A stretch of 64,000 bases of DNA from Littorina saxatilis (Eukaryota > Mollusca > Gastropoda > Littorinimorpha > Littorinidae). Positions 55,700-64,000 of the stretch are shown piece by piece. The DNA is taken from positions 38,757,445-38,821,444 of the forward strand of contig NC_090246.1 of the NCBI RefSeq assembly GCF_037325665.1, in the 5' to 3' direction. The notes beneath the pieces are model-generated. The model saw nothing but the letters and a program-made list of their open reading frames with translations. It was not told where the DNA came from and searched no databases. The position numbers and the translations under genes are program-made. How positions within the stretch are numbered: position 1 is the stretch's first letter; each line of letters begins with the position of its first letter.

Positions 55700-55850
55700 A
55701 AAGATGTGATACAAAGCTCCTCGAACACTTACTGTTAAACTGCGATTCTTGTTTGGGCCTTCTTGTTTATAAACAAACCACGTGAGCGGAAGAGGAAGTA
55801 ATGTAAGTCGGAATGTTATTTTCGCTTTGATTCGTGAGGTGAGACGACAA
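55700..55850. promoter_or_regulatory. Probable bidirectional promoter of TECPR1 and BRI3, with E-box
   Basis: On the minus strand a strong donor (AACA|GTAAGT) has its exon end at 55,733, a likely end of the TECPR1 non-coding first exon. On the plus strand donors follow 55,802 (AAT|GTAAGT) and 55,838 (GAG|GTGAGA), likely ends of a BRI3 leader exon. Between them lie CACGTG at 55,779-55,784 in the context ACCACGTGAG, and GCGGAAGAGGAAGTA, two ETS-type GGAA cores. CACGTGA fits the CLEAR motif bound by TFEB family factors. No TATA box is seen. The transcription starts are inferred. Confidence 0.55.
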
Positions 55851-57136
55851 ATAGCTTACCCCCATGCAAAGGAAGTTCAATATTCATATAAAAGCATAAT
55901 GGCACAACTATACATGGAATTACGTGCCTAAGAAATATTACTATTATTTCAAATCAAATTAAACTACAAATAAATGCAAAAAAGCACATTCAACCAATTA
56001 TCGGTGTCTCAAATGAGTATGAATACTGAAGGGGTCGTTAAGCGGGTTAACACCGGCCCAACGCGAATACTTACGGAAACATCCGAACATGTACGAGTGA
56101 TTGAGCCTTATCACATGATTCTTACTTTCACAAACTTCGGTGTTGAGCAACGCTCCAAACTGACACATTCATCTTGTGTTGTTAATATCAAGGTTTGTTT
56201 TTTAATTAAATGCGTTGATCGTTTGTTGTTCACTTATAGGTTTTCCTGGTTTGGTCTTTGCCTTGATTTGTGTCGACCATCTCTGTAGAGTTGAACTCAA
56301 AGAGTCAAACAGTAGAAGCTTCCGTATGCATACCCCATTCAGATTTTATGCATGTGCTTGGAATTTCTGCTTGTCGGGTTGTATTTTGTATGAATCTGGC
56401 AGATCAATGCTTAATCTGAATAAATTGTTTTATCTTACTCAGTCCTTATAATTCTCCAAACTTCATGTACTTTCAAGTTCCAGGTGTAATGACGCTCCAA
56501 GCTGTCACGTACATTTTGTGATTTACATGGTTTTAAAATGTCATGATGCTTCCCTCTCTCACTATGTTTTTGTTGTATGTGTACTTAGTATATTTAGTAG
56601 ATAAACAATAACGAGGACTATACATATATATAGCTGTAAGACAGGACCATATATGGACTTAAAAGCCATGGGTCCTTGGGTAATAAAGGTTCAGAATTCA
56701 AGTTCTCTCTGTTTGCCCAAGCATGCATGGTGCCTGTTGGCCATTTTTATTGTCAAAATCGTTTTGATAAGAATTCTTGGTCCTGTTTACTTTGAGCTTC
56801 ACTGTCACAGTGACACTGAATGAATTTTGAATGGGTTTTTTTCTTTCAGTGTGTGATTCAGCCACTGTGATTTAATTTCCACAGGGTTATATTCTTGACT
56901 AGATTATTTTCAAAAGTACATGAATACGTACAGTCTCTAGCTATATCTTCCACATACTCCAGGTCTCCAGATTATATAGCCCTGTGGAAGCTATACGTAC
57001 GTCACATTGAAAGAAGGTGAACATTGAGTTTTGTTCAGTGACTACGAAGCTCATACAGACGGGTTCTGGATATTGCCCTGATATCTTCTGTATTGTATTT
57101 GTGAGTTTGTCATGTGACTTTTTTATTTCCTTACAG

Positions 57137-57182
57137 TTACTGATAGCAAAACTGCTGTTGAAGTGGAGCACAAGCGGCAACA
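57137..57182 (+). other. BRI3: BRI3 5' UTR part of the first coding exon
   Basis: It follows the acceptor TTCCTTACAG at 57,127-57,136 and ends just before the ATG. It contains no upstream ATG. The existence of the acceptor means at least one upstream non-coding exon, probably near 55,800. Confidence 0.7.
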
Positions 57183-57234
57183 ATGTCTGATCACCCTCCC
57201 GCATACCAGGAAGCCGTGAAGCCCCCGGCTGGAG
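57183..57234 (+). CDS. BRI3: BRI3 coding exon 1
   Basis: It encodes MSDHPPAYQEAVKPPAG and the first base of an Ala codon. Donor GGAG|GTAAAA. Confidence 0.92.
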
Positions 57235-60128
57235 GTAAAAACTAATCAACTAGTACTAGTGATACTGCGGAACCCCCATTTGAGGACTTTAAAAACTCGG
57301 AGAAAGTCAGGTCTTAAAAGGGAGGTAAATTTACAGAGGCTATGAGCAGAACATCTGAGAAAGTCAGGTCTTAAAAGGGAGGAAGTCTGAAAATGGAGGT
57401 AAATTTACAGAGGCTATGAGCAGAACATCTGAGAAAGACAGGTCTTAAAAAGGAGGAAGTCTGAAAATGGAGGTAAATTTACAGAGGCTATGAGCAGAAC
57501 ATCTGAGAAAGACCGGTCTTAAAAGGGAGGAAGTCTGAAAATGGAGGTAAATTTACAGAGGCTATGAGCAGAACATCTGAGAAAGACCGGTCTTAAAAGG
57601 GAGGAAGTCTGAAAATGGAGGTAAATTTACAGAGGCTATGAGTAGAACATCTGAGAAAGACCGGTCTTAAAAGGGCGGGAGTCTGAAAATGGAGGTAAAT
57701 TTACAGAGGCTATGAGCAGAACATCTGAGAAAGACCGGTCTTAAAAAGGAGGAAGTCTTATATATTTGGGGGTTTTAAAGGAGGGGTTCCACTGTAGAGC
57801 TCTATATTTCACCAACAGAGAACAAAAGCAAAAAGACATAATTGTACCTTGGAACCTCATTTTCAAGACCTTTTTTTTTTTTACAGAGGTTATGAACAGA
57901 AAACAATTTCAGAAAGGAAGGGGCTATATAGGGGTTTTAAATTGGGAGGTTCCACTGAAGGGATACTCCCACACTGGGGACCACCAGCAGTAAGGAAATG
58001 TATATGATATAGTGCTCAGCAGAGCCCTACCATTCATGTGTCTCACTCTCAAGAAAGAAAAGACAGATAGATTAAGTCACATGAAGCGATATAAAACACT
58101 TAGTGAACCTGTTGGCCTGGAACTAAAAGATCAACACTGAAAACCAGTTATCACCGAGACTACACATAAGAAGTCTTGGCAAGCCGAAGCATGCGAACAC
58201 AGTCACCTATTTTCTTAAATTGTGACCACATTTTGAGAGTAAGCATAACCTATATATACATTTTTGGAGTGAGAAATTGATGAGGAATACAATGCACTCC
58301 ATTTTTAAGCTGTAAGAGAAAACTTGATTTTTGTGACAACTGATAAACTCATTCATAAGATTTTAATCTTCAGAGCTGAAATGCAGTCCCTTATAGTCCA
58401 GACTGAGTCGAAGATTACTTGACCAAAATTTCAATCAATTTGAGTGAAAAATGACGTTACCAGAATTAATGCGGTCTCAACTTTTGCAAAAAGCCGGATA
58501 TGAAGTCATCAATGACATTTTTCTGGAAAAAAAAGGAAGAAAAAAACAACTGGGGATATCATCTGCAGGAACTCACATGCAAATTTCATCCACACAGTAC
58601 ACCATCACCCTCGTCTTGATTCCCAGTCTGTGTTAAAACCTTTTGTCAAAACTTGAGTAAATGTGAAAAATAAGAACTCATAAGAAGACATTGAGATTTT
58701 AAGTTTGAATTAAGCAGGGAAGACTAAATGATGAATCGGAGCCAAGTGAGTGACAATTTCAAAGAAGTAAAGGGAAGTAAGCGCTCTAAATATAAACAAC
58801 AACAAAGTGAGAGTACATAGCTAAGAATAGGGGGGGGGGGGGGGGTGTCTAGCTTGCAATGAAAAATATACAAAACTTATATAGTGTAATGAAAGAGTTC
58901 ACCAAAGACATAAATGGCAGACTAGGAGCATGTGTTTAATGTTTATGTGCTCGGTGAATAACTTGGCTAGTGTTTGTGAGTAAAACAGGCCATCTTCTGA
59001 TCCATTTTTCACTGTTTGTCTTTGCCTTACAGCTTACCAGCCACAGCAAGGATATGGCGCTGTACCTCAGGGTGGATACCCCTCGGCCCCACATGGAGGA
59101 TATGGTCCCCCACACCAGGGTGGATATGGCCCCCCACCACAGGGTGGATATGGCCCCCCTCCCCCCGGCGCGTACAATCAGGGTGGCCAGCCACCGGCGG
59201 GGGCAGTTCCCTCCTACCAGTACAACGTCACTGTGCAACCACCCACGGCACAGAGGGTGGTAGTGGTTGGTGGATGTCCGGCTTGCAGAGTAAGTGTGCG
59301 CAATGAATTTTATTTTTCATTTTATTTTGAGGAGGATGGTTTCTGTATTGATAGAATTTGTATGTTTTAAAAATGAAAGTTTTCTTTTTTCAAGAAATGA
59401 GGATGCAGAGGTAGGTAGCGATTAATGGATGTCCAGCATGTGGAGAATGTGTCAATAAGGACTTTCAGTTTTCATTTTCATTTTTTTAAATAATAGTGGA
59501 AATCTCATAAATTATCCAGTGTGAAATTTTTCCTCACTTTTAACGAATCTCAACATTGTTTCCATTCTTTCGGTGCATGACATCATTTCTATTTATTTGG
59601 AAGATCTACCCATGATATTTTCTGTTACGGTAGAATGTGTGTAAACAACTTCAACTGTTGCCCCTCTTCTCTTTTAACATCATTTGAGGTCGATTTTAGT
59701 TAACTGTTTAGAAGTAGAACTGTGTGACTGTGAGCGCCACTGTGTCTATCTAGCATTAGCGACAGTGTGTCTGTCTGACTGTGTCTATGGTGTGAATGAC
59801 TCTTACCTGTGTATGTTGTCTTACCCCTGTGCTTTTCCTTCTTTTCTTTTCCTTGTATTCATGGGCTGGAACTCTCGTGTACACTCCTGTTTTGCACAAG
59901 TTGGTTTTTACGTGTATGACCATTTGTCTTCGCCATTTAGGCAGCCACACTCTATTTTTCCCCTGTGTGATATTAATGTTGTTTCTCAATTTGCAGGTTG
60001 GTGTATTGGAAGACGACTTCACCTGTCTGGGTGTGCTGTGTGCCATTCTCTTCTTCCCTATCGGAATTCTGTGCTGTCTGGCGATGAGGCAGCGTCGTTG
60101 TGCTCACTGTGCGGCCGTCTTTGGTTAA
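57183..60128 (+). CDS. BRI3: BRI3 (brain protein I3 homologue), complete
   Basis: BRI3 is a small lysosomal membrane protein of the LITAF-like type. Exons 57,183-57,234, 59,033-59,289 and 59,997-60,128 join in phase (1, 0) to a 146-residue protein; human BRI3 has 125. A PPAY motif (residues 5-8) near the start is a WW-domain (NEDD4-type) docking site. A Gly/Tyr/Pro repeat tract follows (GGYGPP units, about residues 35-65). The C-terminal block has CPAC, VGVLEDDFTCLGVLCAILFF, a hydrophobic stretch to CCLA, then RRCAHCAAVFG. The two CxxC pairs around a membrane-inserted segment match human CPVCRVGVLEDCFTFLG...RRCPNCGATFA. The tandem GGYGPP repeats look longer than in human and are probably disordered and variable. 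Confidence 0.93.
57265..57794. mobile_element. MITE whose interior has expanded into a 74-bp tandem array
   Basis: The left end is an eroded TA-CTGCGGAACCCCCATTT and the right end is GGAGGGGTTCCACTG then TA. Between them about six units of 74 bp (AGAGGCTATGAGCAGAACAT, then GGTCTTAAAAGGGAGGAAGT) stand in tandem; they are copies of the family's own interior. In BRI3 intron 1. A shorter relative follows at about 57,845-57,957. Confidence 0.8.
58240..58668 (+). mobile_element. 1.05-kb dispersed repeat, old degraded 3' part
   Basis: It shares GTCGAAGATTACTTGACCAA, AAAAAGCCGGATATGA and GTCAAAACTTGAGTAAATGT with the other copies but is more diverged. In BRI3 intron 1. Confidence 0.75.
59033..59289 (+). 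CDS. BRI3: BRI3 coding exon 2
   Basis: It encodes YQPQQGYGAVPQGGYPSAP through the Gly/Tyr/Pro repeats to RVVVVGGCPACR. Acceptor CTTACAG, donor AGA|GTAAGT. Phase 1 in, 0 out. Confidence 0.93.
59855..59965 (-). mobile_element. SINE core-domain fragment in BRI3 intron 2
   Basis: ATTCATGGGCTGGAACTCTC, TTTTTACGTGTATGACCATT and CGCCATTTAGGCAGCCACAC match the core of the SINE at 16,041-16,412. It ends about 30 bp upstream of the exon 3 acceptor. Confidence 0.75.
59997..60128 (+). CDS. BRI3: BRI3 coding exon 3
   Basis: It encodes VGVLEDDFTCLGVLC to RRCAHCAAVFG and TAA at 60,126-60,128. Acceptor TTTGCAG. Confidence 0.94.
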   Translation, partial: VGVLEDDFTCLGVLCAILFFPIGILCCLAMRQRRCAHCAAVFG

Positions 60129-60628
60129 TCACCACAGGCCGTTTGTATGAAGTGAACATCAGGATCGATTCTTTTGCACACACATGATTAAAGACAAGAC
60201 GAAAGCTTGCAGAGCAAGCTCAGTGCCTACTTTTGCCTTTCACTTATACACATGCTTGGGGTTGTAACGGAATTTGGCTAAGTTGTTTGATATGCACATG
60301 ACGCGTTTCTGATTTTTTTTGTGAGATTATGTGATAATGTGTGCAAACTTTGTGAATTATGACTGACAGGAGAGGGGGGAGGGGGGAGATAGTAATACTT
60401 GGGAAGTGAGCAGTCTCCTCATGGAGGAATTAATGTTCAGACAAATATCAGCAGCTGCATGGATAATGATGTTTACTGATTATAGGGGCAATCAAGTTGA
60501 TTCCATAATTCTAAGATCATACTGTTCAATTTCATAAAGCATGATACAAAAAGTAACAAAGGGGAGGGGGTGTTGGGGGAACATGATAGTCATGTTGTGA
60601 TCTTGCACACAAAATGCACATGATTTAA

Positions 60629-61844
60629 AGGCACAGTAAGCCTCCCGTAAACCATCACAGATACTGCCAGGCTTTTACACACAGTACAAACAACCTTTCA
60701 TTTAAACACTCACCGCTTTTGAACATCCTAGGTGCCCTCCGTAAAGAGCGAGCAATTTTCAAAGAGTTTATTTTTGCTTGGTTTATCTTACCCCTGAGCC
60801 ATGGCGAACCCGTGTGATCCAGTTTCCTTTTTTCACAATGTAGTAGTCAGTTTGTGATTTCAATGCTACTCGCTGTACGCTTATCTGCAATAGCACGTTA
60901 TTGTGTACCTCTGAATCTAAACGCAACAAACGACTGCGATTCACGTGAACCAGAGCGGTGGCAGTTAACTGTTCAGTGGAACTGGCGCTAGGCACAACCG
61001 TCTGCTACGAGAAAGACGGTTTGCGTGACACATTTCCGGGCTTTTCTTTTTTCAAACTTCCAAAAACTTCGAATTGTACTGATCTTGTCTTGATGAAAAA
61101 AGAATTCTTTTTATGATTTAAGAATGTTGGTGTAACAAGCTGTCAATTTATTATCTTCCCGCAGTGGGGCACTGCGGTTATGAAATTAAAAGCCCCTCCT
61201 GTTTTTGGAACCGCAGGAGCTTTCTAGTTTGCTGTTAGGTAGATTTTTGGTTCCTCTTTCCTGTCATGCTCTCTTTTTCTTCATGAATTTTTTTCTTTTT
61301 TCTGCCTTCTTGCTCATTCACCTGTATTTTTTCCAAAAATCTCTTCTCTTGCCGCTTGTCTCGCGATTCATGTATAGTTTAATCTGTTAGTGTTCTGATG
61401 TAAGTCCAGCAGTAGATAGGTTAAGCCTATTTTAACATACTGGAAACTGGTAATCTTCCAGTAGGTATTAATTTAGTTTTACTAAAGCCTGCTGGGACAC
61501 AAGTAATGGGTTAGTGCATTTGTAAACAGGAATCGCTTGACAAGTGGCCCCCTTCATCCCCCCCTTCCTCGTCCTGATATGGCTCTGCGTAGTCGGCTGG
61601 ACGTTAAGCAACAAATAAACAAACAAACAAACAAAATTATCTAGATTTTTAAAGTTAGTTCTAGTGCCAAAACTGATTTGCCGATCAGATGGTCCACGAA
61701 CATAAATTCTTTGAAAATTGCTCGCTCTTTACGTAGTGCACCTAGGATGTTCTCAAGCTGTGAGTGTTTAAACGAAAGGGTGTTTGTACTGTGTGTAAAA
61801 GCCTGACCGTATCTGTGATGGTTTAAGGGAGGCTTACTGTGCCG
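60629..61844. mobile_element. TTAA-flanked element with about 130-bp inverted ends
   Basis: TTAA occurs at 60,625-60,628 and 61,845-61,848. The left end starts AGGCACAGTAAGCCTCCCGT; the right end is GAGGCTTACTGTGCCG. The mirrored stretch continues through CATCACAGATAC, AAGCGGTG/TGTGAG-like words and GAGCGAGCAATTTTCAAAGA. The TTAA duplication suggests a piggyBac-type MITE. A SINE fragment is nested at about 61,420-61,635. Confidence 0.78.
61420..61635 (+). mobile_element. SINE fragment related to 6,656-7,025
   Basis: ATACTGGAAACTGGTAATCT, TTAGTGCATTTGTAAACAGG and CTGATATGGCTCTGCGTAGT followed by CAAA repeats match the middle and tail of the complete copy. The 5' part is missing or unrecognisable. 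Confidence 0.65.
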
Positions 61845-62352
61845 TTAATGTAGTCCATCTGTACATTCTACGATGAACATCTTACATGACACTTTGTTGT
61901 GTTGATATGAGCACTTTTGTATAAAACTTGTTTGGTTTTGAATTTTATCAAGACCATCGGATATGTGTAAATAGTTCAATAACACTATCTTTGCCAAAAT
62001 GTATGTGTACATATACTTATTATTTTTGTATTCTTCCTTTTATTTTTGGCCAAACCATATCAGCGTCGAGCTGAATTCATACTTTTATTGAAAGGCTACA
62101 CCAGTTCTTTCATCGTTTTATTATGCTTTGTTTATTTTTTGGTAGCTCTTGTTTTTTTCATCTTCATGATTCAGTGCTGAAATTGGTCTTTCTTTGCTCA
62201 TCTCTGTTTGACTAGTTTAGAATTTACTTCAGAAAGCATGTTTTCAAACAAATTTGTGAAATGTCGAGTGAACATCACAATACAATGGAGGCTGTTTTTT
62301 AATCAATTTATTTATTTTCTTTACTTATTGTGTCAGTTAAATAGTGAGTTAA

Positions 62353-62475
62353 TCTGGGTGGCCGAGTGGTAACGCACTTACGCTCGGAAGCGAGAGGTTG
62401 CGAGTTCGACCCTGGGTCAGGGCGTTAGCAATTTTCTCCCCCCTTTCCTAACCTAGGTGGTGGGTTCAAGTGCTA

Positions 62476-62506
<31 letters not shown>

Positions 62507-62782
62507 CTTCGTGTACACTACATTGGGGTATGCACGTTTAAGATCCCACGATTGACAAAAGGGTCTTTCCTGGCAAAATTGTATAGGCGTAGATAAAAAT
62601 GTCCACCAAAATACCCGTGTGACTTGGAATAATAGGCCGTGAAAGGTGGATGCAGCGCCTATAGGCTGTTGATCTACTGGCCGATGTGAATGCGTGATAT
62701 ATTGTGTAAAAAATTCCATCTCACACGGCATACGCGCTTTGAACTTCGGATAAGGCGCTATATAAATACCCGTTATTATTAT
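62353..62782 (+). mobile_element. tRNA-headed SINE (type 1), different 3' tail
   Basis: Head and body match the other type-1 copies (GGTGGCCGAGTGGTAACGCA, GTTGCGAGTTCGACCC). The tail is AAGGCGCTATATAAATACCC with TTATTATT instead of the ATTG-repeat tail, so two subfamilies with different 3' ends are present. Confidence 0.85.
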
Positions 62783-63112
62783 TCTGGGATGCAAATCATA
62801 ATTTCAGCAGGCTATTTGTTCCTTCCATTTTAATCAGAACACAAAGACCTTGATTTGTTGCTGTAACATTTGTAATCATTGTAAAGGAGAAGTTGTTCCT
62901 TTTTGCTGTTCGATTTTTTTTTATGTTGAAGAGAATGACTGAGAGACGATTTGTTTTTTGTTTTTGGTGCTTGGGTATTCACATGAATTTACATAAAATC
63001 AGACAGTTTTGTGAAATGTTTTTGTACTTACATCCTTGCAAAAAGCAATTGTATTTACAGTTCCGGTATATGTCAACTAAACTTGTACAATAAAGTGTTT
63101 TTTTACAGAACT

Positions 63113-64000
63113 TTCTGTCTTGTTTTTAAGTTTATTCTCATTTTATTTTTTGTGACCAAAAACTAAGTTGAAATCAAGATATTCTAGCATCATGGTTACA
63201 GAAATATCTAAACAATACTTCAACCCTGCGATCAGTAATAAGACATTTAAAGCTGATACAAACAGCATTTACATTGCAATTGAATTGTACACATTAATTA
63301 TGATTTGCTTTACATTATAATCATACAAAATTTACTGTGGACAGAGAGGGATCATGACATTGCAACAAAGCTATGGCCTGGGATTAGTTCAGCTGAGGAT
63401 GTGTGGTGTTCCCAATACAATAAGGGTCATTGTATTGTGGGAGTGGTGTTATCAGTGGCAGATACTGTGATTACTGGTTAAGGGAAATAGCTAGGGACAA
63501 ACCCAATGTCCTCATACAAAACTGATTCAGGATAAAATTATGTCTGTCACATGATACATTACATGTTATATGTTTGCTTTGTAAGGCAAGATGTGCACCC
63601 ATGATATTCAACTCATCTCTGTAAAAGATCAATCCATTTTAGTGTAATTTAATACAGAGATTGTTGTACTTGTGCTACAAACAGACGATTGCCAAAATAA
63701 ATCGGAAAGAAAAATAATCAGTTCAACTGAAAATGATGTGTAAAACGCCTTTCACACAAATTTGGTTAAAGCAGAGATTTATACATGTAGTTCCAAAGTT
63801 GTGTGTGTGCTGATAATTTTTGGGAAGACAAAGTAGGACAAGTCAAATATGTTTATTCATGATTTCATCGTATTCAGTAATAAAGAATAACAGCAACTGT
63901 CAAATATAATAACACACAGTACACCAATGATTCTTTCATTCTTCTCACACAACGTTCATTCGTAACAATCATTCGATTCTTTCACACTCACAATAAACTG
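63113..64000. other. Intergenic AT-rich sequence
   Basis: I see no gene, RNA or clear repeat from the BRI3 poly(A) site to the window end. Confidence 0.5.

Larger units (their letters stand above)
60129..63112 (+). other. BRI3: BRI3 3' UTR with poly(A) signal
   Basis: AATAAA at 63,089-63,094 with a GT-rich stretch after 63,100 makes a convincing end of transcript about 3 kb past the stop. A TTAA-type MITE (60,629-61,844) and a SINE (62,353-62,782) lie inside the UTR. Confidence 0.7.

Overview
The window is nuclear DNA from an animal, most likely a marine gastropod mollusc of the periwinkle kind. The genes are split by many GT-AG introns. The repeats (tRNA-headed SINEs, TA-flanked MITEs, a roughly 1.05 kb repeat opening with ACAAGTCGCGTAAGGCG, long CA/GT tracts) resemble gastropod repeats I know. 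The species call is an inference.

Three host genes can be read. (1) 2,661-4,882 (+): the last three exons of a ZCCHC7-like CCHC zinc-knuckle protein (nuclear RNA surveillance, TRAMP complex); its earlier exons lie beyond the left edge or were not recognised. (2) 13,008-50,868 (-): a complete TECPR1 gene. I could place 21 coding exons whose phases all agree, giving a 1,417-residue protein with two dysferlin-type domains, a PH-type region and beta-propeller (TECPR) repeats. (3) 57,183-60,128 (+): a complete BRI3 gene, three coding exons, 146 residues, with a 3' UTR reaching about 63,110. TECPR1 and BRI3 are head to head and both products act at lysosomes. Between them, near 55,730-55,840, strong splice donors point outward on both strands around a CACGTG E-box and GGAA motifs, which suggests a shared promoter with a TFEB/CLEAR-like site. 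As I recall, TECPR1 and BRI3 are also neighbours on human chromosome 7, so this looks like old conserved synteny.

Most of the remaining DNA is transposable elements, many nested. A DIRS-like tyrosine-recombinase retrotransposon (about 38,677-45,782) sits in TECPR1 intron 4. Its long inverted arms look identical, and it carries a 220-bp higher-order minisatellite and a full-length 5S rRNA sequence. A second relic with the same style of palindromic end occupies 18,197-22,422. Other elements are pogo/Tigger-like transposons and MITEs with TA duplications, a piggyBac-like element and two further TTAA-flanked MITEs, a MULE-like MITE with a 9-bp duplication, a 5'-truncated LINE (52,395-54,660), an old LINE scrap (32,590-33,090), and at least four SINE types, several with clear target duplications.

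Three structures stand out beyond the ordinary repeats. Positions 1-1,503 and 26,709-28,211 form a nearly perfect 1.5-kb inverted repeat. The right copy interrupts another repeat, so it is a recent insertion, and it contains a gene-like exon/intron start. A 15-copy minisatellite (13,690-14,395) is built from the 3' end of TECPR1 exon 20 together with its splice donor. The front part of TECPR1 exon 5 is tandemly duplicated with its acceptor.
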